Positions 32,389 through 41,229 of a stretch of DNA of 64,000 bases are shown here, piece after piece (within the stretch, counting starts at the first letter, position 1; every line of letters starts with the position of its first letter). Made by a program: the position numbers and the translations under genes. Location: contig NZ_MUNW01000050.1 in assembly GCF_002002725.1 (NCBI RefSeq), positions 124,001 to 188,000 on the forward strand, read 5' to 3'. The notes beneath the pieces are model-generated. The model ran no database searches. It saw only the letters and a program-made list of their open reading frames with translations, and was not told where the DNA came from. This DNA is from Sinorhizobium sp. A49 (GTDB lineage Bacteria; Pseudomonadota; Alphaproteobacteria; Rhizobiales; Rhizobiaceae).

Positions 32389-33027
32389 CTACTCCAGACG
32401 ATCGCCCACTCGGCGCGAGACGGTCTCAGCCATGGTTTTCAGGTGATCCGCGGCGGAATGGCCTGAGATCGTCTTGCGCGGCTTGAGATCGTGGTCGCCG
32501 TCTTCAAGCCAAAGAATTTCTATTGCGTCGGAGAGCAGATATCCAGGAACCTCCTCGCGCGTGCCGAATTCATCGCGCGTGCCCTGACAGATCAACGTCG
32601 GCGTTTTCAGATCTTCGAGGTGTTTGGTGCGCAGCTGGTCTGGCTTTCCCGGTGGGTGGAAGGGATAGCCAAGACAAAGCAGGCCGATGATTTTCCCCTC
32701 TGCATAGAGGTCATCGGCAATCATGCTGGCGACGCGCCCGCCCATTGATTTGCCGCCGATCAGCAGCGCGCCTGTTGCGCCAAGGGTGGCCACCGCGGCC
32801 TTGAACTCCGGATTGAGCGTTTCGGCACGTGGTGGCGGCTTGCGGCCACCCGATCGGCGTGCCGCCATGTAGGCGAATTCGAACCGAGCGACCCGAAAAC
32901 CTTCGGCGGCAAGCGCTTTGGCAGAGGCGGTCATCGATGCGGAATCCATCGGCGCGCCGGCGCCGTGCGCAAGCAGGATTGTCACGGCTGCGTTCTCTGG
33001 TCCATCAAACAGCATGGTCTTTTCCAT
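32389..33027 (-). CDS. Alpha/beta-hydrolase family protein (KANL3/Tex30-like)
   Basis: 212 residues: TILLAHGAGAPMDSASM near the N-terminus (oxyanion region), nucleophile elbow GGKSMGGRVASMIADD, LCLGYPFHPPGKP, and a late acidic and His motif (CQGTRDEFG; LEDGDHDLKPR). The layout matches the small predicted hydrolases of the dienelactone-hydrolase-like group. The substrate is not known. The ATG at 33025-33027 is preferred (GAAGGTGAAG ahead) over an upstream start that adds 21 unconserved residues. Confidence 0.82.
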   Translation of the reverse strand: MEKTMLFDGPENAAVTILLAHGAGAPMDSASMTASAKALAAEGFRVARFEFAYMAARRSGGRKPPPRAETLNPEFKAAVATLGATGALLIGGKSMGGRVASMIADDLYAEGKIIGLLCLGYPFHPPGKPDQLRTKHLEDLKTPTLICQGTRDEFGTREEVPGYLLSDAIEILWLEDGDHDLKPRKTISGHSAADHLKTMAETVSRRVGDRLE

Positions 33028-33260
33028 CTCTTCACCTTCGCGCTCATCCGTCAGTGATAGCAGCCTCATGTCAAACCCGACGGCCACCATCGATCGCCGC
33101 AGTCAATCGCGCGGATCGCTCAGGGCAGGCTGCGCAAGACGCAAACGACCACGCGCGTCACCGGAAGAATTCAAATGCCGCTGGCAAGAAGCGGAAACAG
33201 AGAGCCGATCCGGCGAGGCAGGCGTCGCGCGGTCTTCGCCAACCGCTTGAGCGCATCCCC

Positions 33261-33962
33261 CTAGCCGAGCGGGCTTGGCGCGAATTGCGCCACCAGTTCA
33301 TGCCTGTCGCCGGGATAGGTCAACCGAACATGGGTTACCGGCGCACGGCCACTCCAGGTGCGGCGCTCGATCACAAGACAAGCAGCACCGTTCGAAATAG
33401 CGAGCGCCTGTGCCGCGCCGCGACCTGCGCCAACAGCCCTGATGCGATGCTCGGCCGTGCTCCACGGCACCTTGCCCAGCAACCAGGAACCGGGCGCTGA
33501 CGTTTCGAAGCGTTCCGTTTCGGCTTCAGGAACGGCTGCCAGGCTGATAAGCCGCTCCTCGAAACAGAAAGGCCGGCCGCCGGCGAAATGCCGGCACGTG
33601 ACCTCGAGCAGTCTTGCAGACGACGGCAGATCGAGGCGACCCGCATCCCGACTCTCGGCCTTGCGGATATTGCGTTCATCGAGCTGGAAACTGTACTCCA
33701 ACCCGAGGGATTGAACCTCCAACTTGACGTCATGGATTTCCATTACCGCCGATTGTACATGGGGAAAGGTGACGTAGCTCCCGGACTTGCGTCGACGTTC
33801 GATCAGTCCGCGCTTGACCAATTCGGTCAGCGCCTTGTTCACGGTCATGCGCGAGCAACTGTATTGTTCGGTCAATTCATGTTCGAACGGGATACGGTGG
33901 CCGGGCGGCCACGCGCCGGAGAGAATATGACCTTCGACCTCCCCGAGTATTCGTTGGTGCAA
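33261..33962 (-). CDS. GntR/HutC-family repressor (UTRA domain)
   Basis: 233 residues or slightly more. Winged helix-turn-helix (RIPFEHELTEQYSCSRMTVN, KALTELVKRGLIERRRKSGS) and a UTRA ligand domain ending THVRLTYPGDRHELVAQF, which is very close to the histidine-utilisation repressor HutC as I remember it. No hut gene lies nearby, so it may act at a distance or on another urocanate/histidine-like function. The only in-frame start is TTG at 33962, with no clear ribosome site, so expression may be poor or the start mis-set. The first residues of a usual HutC seem to be present in frame upstream without a start codon. Confidence 0.82.
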   Translation of the reverse strand: MHQRILGEVEGHILSGAWPPGHRIPFEHELTEQYSCSRMTVNKALTELVKRGLIERRRKSGSYVTFPHVQSAVMEIHDVKLEVQSLGLEYSFQLDERNIRKAESRDAGRLDLPSSARLLEVTCRHFAGGRPFCFEERLISLAAVPEAETERFETSAPGSWLLGKVPWSTAEHRIRAVGAGRGAAQALAISNGAACLVIERRTWSGRAPVTHVRLTYPGDRHELVAQFAPSPLG

Positions 33963-34420
33963 CGAAAGCGACGGCGTTTGGTTGCCTGTTTCATCGGCTG
34001 GTTGATCGCTCGAAATGTTGGCACCCTCGGTGGTTTACTGTCACCAGCAAGCTTAAACATTTCCCAGCGCCGCGACAGCCCTCCCCTCGCCCTTTCCTGC
34101 TTTTCCACCAAAGCGTCGCTGTCGGCCGGCCTCGCGGAACCGACAGGCGCCGGTTGACGCATCGGCCATCAGCACTCCCAGTACTCGCATCGCCACGAGC
34201 GCCTGGCGGTGGCAGGCCGTTGGGGGCCGTCGGTAGCGTCATCGCGCCGACAAGCATGGCCCGGCAGCCGTTGATTGGAACAGACCCACCATAACTCATT
34301 GTAATGCTTTGATTTATTGCTGCGGTCGGCGCGATATGACCAACGAATACACCGGGTGGTGTCGCCGCGATCCGGCTTGCGTCTCAAGCGAAGGAGTTAT
34401 GGCCAAAAAGCTTGCCAAGC

Positions 34421-34436
34421 GTTGACAGCTGTCAAC
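34421..34436. other. parS-type partition palindrome, copy 1
   Basis: Perfect 16-base palindrome GTTGACAGCTGTCAAC, 768 bases upstream of the repA start. It fits the repABC parS pattern GTTNNNNGCNNNNAAC. RepB should bind it. Four identical copies lie downstream of repC. From 33963 to here no gene can be supported. Confidence 0.85.
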
Positions 34437-34497
34437 CGTCGGCTCCTCGTGTGGTCATAATGTCAGCTCGGTGACCGTGCCTATGACGGCATCTGCT

Positions 34498-34554
34498 TTC
34501 CCGCGTATTCGCGGGAATACCATCATGGATCGCGGACTGCTTTCGAAAAGCAGT
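34498..34554. other. Two adjacent perfect hairpins in the region upstream of repA
   Basis: First hairpin TTCCCGCG-tatt-CGCGGGAA (34498-34517), second ACTGCTTT-cga-AAAGCAGT (34536-34554), both with eight-base perfect arms and 18 bases apart. No T-run follows. They may insulate repABC from upstream transcription or be part of a structured RNA. The following 34555-35038 contains only short frames I cannot support. Confidence 0.5.
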
Positions 34555-35038
34555 GAGGCCACATGATCACCGTTCATGCACGCGATCTCAGTGGCTGCGC
34601 CCGTATCAGTAAAACAGGTGCCACGGCGTCAGAAAGGCCCGGGCCCATTCCTGTTCGCGCTCACGCTCACGATCGTCCGCCGGCTCGCGCGGCGTCAACT
34701 CGATGCGTGGCTTTACCGATTGCACAACAGCCTTCGGAGCCGGGGGCTCAAGGTAGCCAAGCGTCATCCCGCCGAGATAGAACATGTTGCACCCCTTCTA
34801 GTCCGCCTGACATCATCGTCATCGCATCACGATCTTGCCACAATCCGTCTGCCTGTCAATAGTCGACTAAATCCATATTCTAATAGCGCGCATTGCCGGC
34901 GCGGTGGGCGATGTGCCCACCGCGGTGTTGGGGTCTCCTCTGGGGCAATAACACATGGTCCGATGACGCCCATGGCGGCGCTATTCTGGGCAGGTCGAAT
35001 CGGTTCACAATGCCAACTTTCCGGTCGGCATCACCAGA

Positions 35039-35054
35039 GTTGTCCGCGGACAAC
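35039..35054. promoter_or_regulatory. Variant parS-like palindrome / RepA operator candidate
   Basis: Perfect 16-base palindrome GTTGTCCGCGGACAAC. It keeps the GTT...GC...AAC frame of the parS copies but has different inner bases. Being 150 bases ahead of repA, it may be the operator through which RepA/RepB repress the operon, or a divergent parS. Confidence 0.5.
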
Positions 35055-35151
35055 CGATGACCTCTCCGGTGCGTTCACTGGTGCGTGGACCACTTATACA
35101 GGCGTCCGGCTATCCATTTGTACATTCACACCGAATCGGATCATAGTGCAT

Positions 35152-35188
35152 CTGCGCATATTGCCCCGATAAGACAATTTTTGCGCAG
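35152..35188. promoter_or_regulatory. Inverted repeat just ahead of the repA ribosome site
   Basis: CTGCGCA (35152-35158) and TGCGCAG (35182-35188) are exact inverses, with partial pairing continuing inward (TATTG / CAATT). It ends six bases before the GGAG of repA, so it could be a repressor site or fold in the 5' leader and limit translation. Confidence 0.4.
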
Positions 35189-35203
35189 TTTTTGGAGAAC
35201 TCG

Positions 35204-36400
35204 ATGTTGCAGCATAAAATCCATGGCCTCGATGTGCAGGAGCATTTACCAACGCTCCTGGCTGCCGACGCCTTGGAACTCGCGCATCAGCTCCAGCAGC
35301 ATCAGAAGAAGATCTTCCCGCCGCAAATGCAAAAGACGTTGCGTCTTTTCAGCCCGGCCGAGGCCGCTGCTTTTATCGGAATCGGCGAAGGCTATCTGCG
35401 CCAGATCGCCTCAGAGGGCCATGGCCCCGAGCCGTTGTCAAACGGGCGGCGCATGTATGCGGTCTCCGATATCGAGCGCATTCGTCGTGTTCTGGACGAG
35501 GGTGGAAAATCGGGAAAATACGTACCGCATCGTCGCGGTGACGAGAGACTGCAGGTCATCTCGGTCATGAACTTCAAGGGCGGGTCGGCCAAAACAACGA
35601 CCTCGGCGCATCTTGCGCAATATCTGGCGCTTCGGGGCTATCGGACGCTTGCGATCGATCTCGATCCGCAGGCCTCGCTTTCGGCGCTCTTCGGCCACCA
35701 GCCGGAGCTGGACGTCGGTGAATCCGAAACGCTGTACGGCGCCATTCGCTACGAGAACCCGCGGCCAATCGCTGAGATCGTCCGCTCGACCCACATGCCC
35801 AACCTTCATCTGGTCCCCGGCAACCTTGAACTGATGGAGTTCGAGCACGAGACGCCGAAGGCGATGACCAGCGGCTCGGCCGAAACCATGTTTTTCGCGC
35901 GGATCGGCGATGTGCTTGCCGATATCGAGAGTTTTTACGACATCGTCATTATCGATTGCCCGCCGCAGCTCGGTTTTCTCACCATGTCGGCGCTGTGCGC
36001 CGCTACATCGGTGCTGATTACCGTGCATCCGCAGATGCTCGACGTCATGTCCATGTCCCAGTTTCTCTCGATGACCAGCGAGTTGATGCGCGTCGTCGAA
36101 GATGCCGGCGGCCGAACAAGCTACGACTGGATGCGCTATCTCGTGACCCGGTTCGAGCCGAACGACGGTCCGCAGAGCCAGATGACCGGCTTCATGCGAT
36201 CGATCTTCGGCAATAGAATGCTGCACAACGCCATGGTCAAATCGACAGCCGTTTCCGACGCGGGCGTAACAAAACAGACGCTCTATGAAGTCGAACGATC
36301 GCAATTTGTCCGCGGCACCTACGACCGCGCAATGGATTCCCTGACCCTCGTCAATGGCGAGATCGAGGAACTCCTGCGCAAAGTGTGGGGAAGGAAGTAA
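35204..36400 (+). CDS. repA: Plasmid partitioning protein RepA (ParA-type ATPase)
   Basis: 398 residues. N-terminal winged helix region (FSPAEAAAFIGIGEGYLRQI; SNGRRMYAVSDIERIRRVLD), then the deviant Walker A MNFKGGSAKTTTSAHLAQYL, AIDLDPQASLSALFG and IVIIDCPPQLGFLTMSAL. It drives plasmid segregation with RepB on parS and represses its own operon. The ATG at 35204 follows GGAG by six bases; a TTG 12 bases upstream is unlikely. The length is typical of repABC RepA. repB follows after three bases. Confidence 0.96.
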   Translation: MLQHKIHGLDVQEHLPTLLAADALELAHQLQQHQKKIFPPQMQKTLRLFSPAEAAAFIGIGEGYLRQIASEGHGPEPLSNGRRMYAVSDIERIRRVLDEGGKSGKYVPHRRGDERLQVISVMNFKGGSAKTTTSAHLAQYLALRGYRTLAIDLDPQASLSALFGHQPELDVGESETLYGAIRYENPRPIAEIVRSTHMPNLHLVPGNLELMEFEHETPKAMTSGSAETMFFARIGDVLADIESFYDIVIIDCPPQLGFLTMSALCAATSVLITVHPQMLDVMSMSQFLSMTSELMRVVEDAGGRTSYDWMRYLVTRFEPNDGPQSQMTGFMRSIFGNRMLHNAMVKSTAVSDAGVTKQTLYEVERSQFVRGTYDRAMDSLTLVNGEIEELLRKVWGRK

Positions 36401-36403
36401 GCC

Positions 36404-37408
36404 GTGGCCCGCAAGAACCTCATCGGTGTTTCAGACAACCACGTCGCAGACGGCGAAGATGACCGCCCGCTCGCCGGCCGGCCAATCGTCGGCCTCACTC
36501 CCGGACAGCGGGCATTGAGTCCGATCGGCGGCATTACGCGCTCGCTTTCGAATATTACCCAGAAAGTGGAACGCGCTCAGGAGCTGGAACGCCAGCTCGC
36601 CGAAGGTCTGGCAATTATCGAACTCGATCCGGCACTCGTCGACGCTTCCTTCATCGCTGATCGTCTAGGCGTTGCAGCCGAAGCCGAGCAGTCGCTTCTG
36701 CAGCAAATCCGGGATCACGGACAACAGGTTCCCATCCTGGTTCGCCCGCATCCGCGCGAGGACGGGCGCTACCAGGTGGCCTATGGTCATCGTCGCCTGA
36801 CCGCCGTGCGAGAACTCGGCAGCAAAGTCAGGGCTGTCGTTCGCGATCTCAGCGACGAACAGCTGGTGATCTCGCAAGGCCAGGAAAACAACGCGCGCAC
36901 CGACCTATCCTTTATCGAGCGCGCGTTGTTTGCTGCTCGCCTTGAGGACCGAAATTTTTCGCGGGATGTCATCATGTCATCTCTGGGCGTCGACAAGGCC
37001 GCCCTGTCGAAGATGATCGCCATCGTGCGCCGGATTCCGGTCGACCTCATCGAGATAATCGGTGCCGCGCCATCCATTGGGCGGAGGCGATGGACGGAAC
37101 TCGCCGATCTCTTGGTCAACGATGACAAGGTCACCGAAGCCCATGGTTATGCCCGCCGTACCGATTTCCTGGCCCGCGAGAGCGACCAGCGTTTCGAGAC
37201 CCTGTTTGCATTCCTGAGCAACGTGAAGGTCCGCAGCCAGGCAGTGGCATGGGTGGCGCCGGATGATACCCGCCCCGTGCGCATCCGGGAGACAAACAGC
37301 GAGACGACGCTTTCCTTCAACAAGAAGGCCGCGCCGGGTTTTGCAGATTTCGTGAGGCAGAGGCTCAAATCTCTGTACCTCGAATATCAAGAGGAAACAG
37401 GAGACTAA
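36404..37408 (+). CDS. repB: Plasmid partitioning protein RepB (ParB-type)
   Basis: 334 residues. ParB/sulfiredoxin-like N-terminal domain with IRDHGQQVPILVRPHPREDG and QVAYGHRRLTAVRELG, then a helix-turn-helix (MSSLGVDKAALSKMIAIVRR) and the RepB-specific C-terminal part. It binds the parS palindromes and joins them to RepA. Start GTG 36404, three bases after the repA stop. The stop lies about 155 bases before repC, in the space that carries the antisense RNA. Confidence 0.95.
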   Translation: MARKNLIGVSDNHVADGEDDRPLAGRPIVGLTPGQRALSPIGGITRSLSNITQKVERAQELERQLAEGLAIIELDPALVDASFIADRLGVAAEAEQSLLQQIRDHGQQVPILVRPHPREDGRYQVAYGHRRLTAVRELGSKVRAVVRDLSDEQLVISQGQENNARTDLSFIERALFAARLEDRNFSRDVIMSSLGVDKAALSKMIAIVRRIPVDLIEIIGAAPSIGRRRWTELADLLVNDDKVTEAHGYARRTDFLARESDQRFETLFAFLSNVKVRSQAVAWVAPDDTRPVRIRETNSETTLSFNKKAAPGFADFVRQRLKSLYLEYQEETGD

Positions 37409-37414
37409 CAGAGC

Positions 37415-37469
37415 AAAAGAAAAAGGCTTCCGAACGACTAGCGCAACGGAAACCCTTCTCTCGTGTAGC
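37415..37469 (-). ncRNA. Counter-transcribed RNA (ctRNA) controlling repC
   Basis: In the repB-repC space a minus-strand promoter is visible: -35 TTGACA (37504-37499), 17-base spacer, -10 GATTCT (37481-37476). Transcription from about 37469 would end at a terminator made of GGTTTCCG and CGGAAGCC (37454-37447 with 37432-37425, one G-U) followed by UUUUU. This gives roughly 50-55 nucleotides, the size and place of known repABC ctRNAs, which pair with the repC leader and reduce RepC translation, so setting copy number and incompatibility. Confidence 0.8.
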
Positions 37470-37563
37470 AACTAGAGAATCCCATTTCCGCGAATCACTG
37501 TCAAGCGTTTTTAACGTCGTTTCGGCGAACGAACTTCTTTTGCCTTTGAAAAGGTGAAGAGAG

Positions 37564-38856
37564 ATGGAGCGTGGAAATGTGACGACGCCCTTTGGGCGGC
37601 GCGCGATGACGCTTGGCATGTTCACAAGCCAAGTCGTCGCGAGCGAAATCGATTCGCATCAGTCGATCGATAAATGGAAACTGTTTCGTACCGTCTGCGA
37701 AGCCAAGGCAACCGTCGGCGTATCCGACCGTGCGTTGGCCGTGCTCAATGCATTGCTCAGCTTCTATCCGAAGGTCGAGCTGACCTGCGGTAAAGGCCTG
37801 GTGGTTTTCCCATCGAACAACCAACTGGCTCTGCGCACGCACGGCATGGCCGGTACGACCTTGCGCCGTCATTTGGCGGCCTTGGTGGACGCCGGCCTTA
37901 TTCTCCGCAAGGACAGTCCCAATGGCAAACGCTACGCCCGTCGAGACACAAAGGGGTCGATCGGCGACGCCTTTGGATTCGATCTCTCTCCGCTGCTCGC
38001 ACGCGCCCGTGAGCTGCAGACAGCAGCAGCCGAGGTCGCACTTGCCCGCCAGGAGACACAGCTCGCCCGTGAGCGTCTCAGCCTTTGCCGTCGCGACCTC
38101 TCCAAGCTCATCGAAGTCCTGCGCGAAACTGATCCGGCGTCCGACTGGAACGGGCTGCAACAGCGTTACCTGCTCGCCGTCGATAATCTATCGAGGAAGC
38201 CTGCGCTTGCTGAAATCGAACATACGCTCGGCCAACTCGGCATCTTGCGTGCGGAAGTGCTCAACCAATTGGAACAACTAATAAATTTACGAAAACTGGC
38301 CACCAATGGTAGCCAAAATGGCTGCCACATACAGAGTTCACAACCAGACTCTTCTACTGAATCTGAACAGGGCTTGGGAAATGAAACGCAGGCAGGTTTG
38401 AGATCGAACAGCGGAGCAAGCGTTCTCGTCGAGGAACCGCCGGTTGAAACCGTCACGACTAACTTTGCCGGTAGACCGGACCCGTTGCCGACCGAGCCGC
38501 GTCAATCCACACAGGCTTTCCCGCTATCGACGGTGCTGAAGGCGTGCCCTGACATCATCGATTATGGCCCTGGCGGCGAGATCCGTTCCTGGCGCGACCT
38601 GATGACGGCAGCCGTGGTCGTCCGCTCCATGCTGAATGTCAGCCAAGGCGCACATGACGAGGCTTGCCGGGTGCTCGGCCCGGAAACGGCGGCCGCGGTG
38701 CTTGCATGTATTCTGCAGCGCTCGGCGCACATCACGTCAGCTGGCGGCTATTTACGCGACCTAACCCGCAGGTCTCTTCGGAAAGAATTTGCCGTTGGTC
38801 CCATGATTATGGCGTTGCTTCGATCTCATCCCGGCAACGTATCGCTAGCCAACTGA
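37564..38856 (+). CDS. repC: Plasmid replication initiator RepC
   Basis: 430 residues, cytoplasmic initiator of plasmid replication. N-terminal domain typical of RepC (FGRRAMTLGMFTSQVVASEI; WKLFRTVCEAKATVGVSDRA; LRRHLAALVDAGLILRKDSP; GDAFGFDLSPLLARA), a variable middle, and a conserved C-terminus (AVVVRSMLNVSQGAHDEACR; HITSAGGYLRDLTRR). The ribosome site AAGGTGAAG is partly paired with CTTC/CCTT sequences just upstream, in keeping with control by the ctRNA. RepC acts on an origin inside its own gene. Confidence 0.96.
   Translation: MERGNVTTPFGRRAMTLGMFTSQVVASEIDSHQSIDKWKLFRTVCEAKATVGVSDRALAVLNALLSFYPKVELTCGKGLVVFPSNNQLALRTHGMAGTTLRRHLAALVDAGLILRKDSPNGKRYARRDTKGSIGDAFGFDLSPLLARARELQTAAAEVALARQETQLARERLSLCRRDLSKLIEVLRETDPASDWNGLQQRYLLAVDNLSRKPALAEIEHTLGQLGILRAEVLNQLEQLINLRKLATNGSQNGCHIQSSQPDSSTESEQGLGNETQAGLRSNSGASVLVEEPPVETVTTNFAGRPDPLPTEPRQSTQAFPLSTVLKACPDIIDYGPGGEIRSWRDLMTAAVVVRSMLNVSQGAHDEACRVLGPETAAAVLACILQRSAHITSAGGYLRDLTRRSLRKEFAVGPMIMALLRSHPGNVSLAN
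38262..38345. other. AT-rich patch in repC, probable origin of replication
   Basis: Within an otherwise GC-rich gene, the bases around 38265-38345 are AT-rich (for example CAACTAATAAATTTACGAAA). In repABC plasmids the origin lies in an AT-rich stretch of repC, so this is the likely unwinding site. I see no clear iterons. The call rests on base composition and knowledge of the family. Confidence 0.5.
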
Positions 38857-38885
38857 CATCAAAGCATGGTTTGGTTTTGGATCAG

Positions 38886-38901
38886 GTTGACAGCTGTCAA
38901 C
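38886..38901. other. parS-type partition palindrome, copy 2
   Basis: GTTGACAGCTGTCAAC, identical to the copy upstream of repA, 29 bases after the repC stop codon. The rest of the space to 39321 holds no supported gene. Confidence 0.85.
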
Positions 38902-39321
38902 CGATGTTTACCCGCGCGCCGAGTTTAACACGCCAAAGGCATTTATCTGTCTGCCACTGCCATACCTGGCCATCAGACGTCAATCGTTCAGATGAGAGGT
39001 GAGGTTCTCACCGGTACGATGAACCAAGTGTGCATTACGTATCGACAGCCTATGTCGAGCAGATGCAGATAGGGAACCTGGCCCTCCGAAAGATCATAAT
39101 GCCCTTGGTCGTCGGAAGAAGCGAGTTGCCTCGCCTGAACCTCGCAACGTCACAGTTGGCAGTTCGGGAGCAATTACCAGCGTGGGTCCGCTGAAATCGT
39201 CAAACAGGTCAGAGAGCGGTTGTGAGGCGCATCAAATTGCCTTGCGTTTGGGCAAGGCCTGCGCGTAACTTCTCTCTGCGCGAGATTTTAGCGCAGGCAT
39301 GCGTCAAACTCGGGGACGATT

Positions 39322-39663
39322 ATGTATTTCAACAGGATGATATTTAGATCTTCGTTCGTCTCGCTGGTGATTTCTCTGGCGGTCGTCGCCTCACCGGTGG
39401 CAGTTCCCGGGAAAGCAAACGCTCAAACCAGTATCAACATCAACATCGGGGTCGGCACGAGCCTCAACAGCGGTCGTGGCATTACGTGTAGTCAGGGAGA
39501 ACGGCTGCTCCGCAATCGAGGCTTCCGTGATATTCGTCGGGTCGACTGCCGTGGCAGGTTTTTCGTCTATCGCGCATGGCGTGGCAACACCCGCTTCGAA
39601 ATCGGAGTTCGTCAAGTCGATGGTAGGATTGTTGACATGCGGCGCATCGACCGCCGGAGGTAG
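39322..39663 (+). CDS. Small secreted basic protein of unknown function
   Basis: 113 residues. A Sec signal peptide (FVSLVISLAVVASPVAVPGK, cleaved after ANAQ or nearby) is followed by SININIGVGTSLNSGRGITC and an Arg-rich end with two Cys (ITCSQGERLLRNRGFRDIRR; VDCRGRFFVYRA). The second half resembles small PepSY-like exported proteins common in rhizobia. The start could be ATG 39322 or 39337. It is monocistronic, in the parS-rich part downstream of repC. Confidence 0.65.
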   Translation: MYFNRMIFRSSFVSLVISLAVVASPVAVPGKANAQTSININIGVGTSLNSGRGITCSQGERLLRNRGFRDIRRVDCRGRFFVYRAWRGNTRFEIGVRQVDGRIVDMRRIDRRR

Positions 39664-40364
39664 AGACGGGCTTTACACCGTCCGCGAGTGACCGCGACCC
39701 ATGAGGCTCGATCCGGAGCCATGGCCATTCGACATCGCGGCAACCGTCCAGCATCGCTGAGTAGCTCGGGGTGTATCAATCTCAGCTCTCGCTGACGTAA
39801 CGGGCAAATCTTCTGCATCCGGTTTCTCTGTTATAACCCGGCTTATTGGGGCTACCCTATGGGAAATTCTGGCCGGCGGGACGGAAGTGTACCTACCGGC
39901 AAAGTGGGATGCGTGCGAAGAGAGGGCGTTGCGCCCCAGTTCCCGGGAGGGGACAACTGGGCGAGTTGGGATGGGAGACTTTTCTGTATTCCACTGAGTC
40001 CGCATCCATTCAAGAAAGCAATTCGGCGCTGGAGGACGGACCGGATAGGGCCTTGTCCGGTAAGCGGGACGGTGCTCGAAAGGAAGCTAAATCAGCGATA
40101 ACTTCCCTCACCCGAAACCCAGGCCCGCTTATGGTCATCGACGCAAGACAAGTGGACCTTTGGTACAAGGTGAGCTGCATATCAGTCGGTTGAGACCGGA
40201 AGTTGCGCGTCCGCACGGACTGTCAGACTTTCTGCGTCCGGAGCGTGCCCGGAGATCTGCGCGCAGGCAAAAGCGCTGCGCCATCCTCCCACATGCGAGA
40301 GTGCGAAACGATGCTGTGGATCTCCACTGGCAGACAGGCTGTGCCTGCCGCGGTCATACGGCGT

Positions 40365-40380
40365 GTTGACAGCTGTCAAC
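40365..40380. other. parS-type partition palindrome, copy 3
   Basis: GTTGACAGCTGTCAAC, identical to the other copies, about 1.5 kb downstream of repC. Confidence 0.85.
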
Positions 40381-40871
40381 ACTGCTGGCCGTATCCGTCT
40401 GGATTTCGACCCCCCGGAACCAGGCTTGGTTTTCCTGCGAATGCCCAGATTTGTAGAAGCGACCAGCGTTCGGTTTGGCTGCGACAATGGAACTATGTGC
40501 GCCATTGGATGAGCCTGGCTGGCGGTCAGGTCTGGGTGGCAGTGCGCGAGCAGTGGATCATTCTTCGATGCAGAGAATGTGAAGCGGGCAAGACCGCAAG
40601 ACGGTGGCATCACATTGAACGGAATGTAGGGGGCTTCGGTTGTTTCTGTGGGCAGGCAGTTTGTCTGTGTCTGACGGAGATTCGCGCCGCTGTCGCCGCC
40701 CGTGGCTTCGGCCAAGGCCATTGGTAGCTCTGCCTTTAGACACATGCACAGGGTCCCATCCTCACTAAGATTTCCCGACGCGGGTAGGGTGGCCGGAGTT
40801 GCGGTAGCCTGTCATCTCAGCGTCGGAGGAGGTGCGCCATGTTCGAGATGTTTGAGGCTACAATGGATGCC

Positions 40872-40887
40872 GTTGACAGCTGTCAAC
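40872..40887. other. parS-type partition palindrome, copy 4
   Basis: GTTGACAGCTGTCAAC, 507 bases after copy 3, same 16 bases. Confidence 0.85.
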
Positions 40888-41107
40888 TCGTTGCGGAATA
40901 GCAGGGCGTCTGCGAAATGATGCTGTTCGGGACGCCGTATTTGCGATGAGCTGTGGAGCGGTGGTGGGCAACCCACCACCTGGCAATGGCCAAGGCGCTT
41001 TTGCTGTCCGGCACAGCAGCACACCTTTGGACGAATGTCAGCGGTGGTGATGGCGTGGGCGGCGCCTGTGGCTGTAGCTGTGGCTGTGGCCGAGTGGAAT
41101 TGCGCAA

Positions 41108-41132
41108 CCCTTGGCAACGGGGTTGCCAAGGG
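41108..41132. repeat. Perfect 11-base inverted repeat
   Basis: CCCTTGGCAAC and GTTGCCAAGGG around GGG. Strong hairpin without a T-run, between parS copies 4 and 5. Role unknown; a terminator or protein site is possible. Confidence 0.5.
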
Positions 41133-41213
41133 GCTCTGATATCGGGGGCATCCCTCGGATGGTCGGAGTGCGCCAGAATTGGCGTGATCATGCAACTCCG
41201 GTCTCGCCGGCAA

Positions 41214-41229
41214 GTTGACAGCTGTCAAC
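41214..41229. other. parS-type partition palindrome, copy 5
   Basis: GTTGACAGCTGTCAAC, 342 bases after copy 4. No further copy was found in the window. Confidence 0.85.

Noticed and set aside
34563-35172. Two overlapping plus-strand frames upstream of repA (99 and 198 codons)
   Set aside because: No ribosome site, no recognisable protein, and they overlap the palindromes and leader of repABC.
40182-40745. Open frames of about 175-187 codons on both strands in the parS-rich region
   Set aside because: Neither has a ribosome site or a protein-like pattern of domains, and each contains a parS palindrome in its coding sequence.
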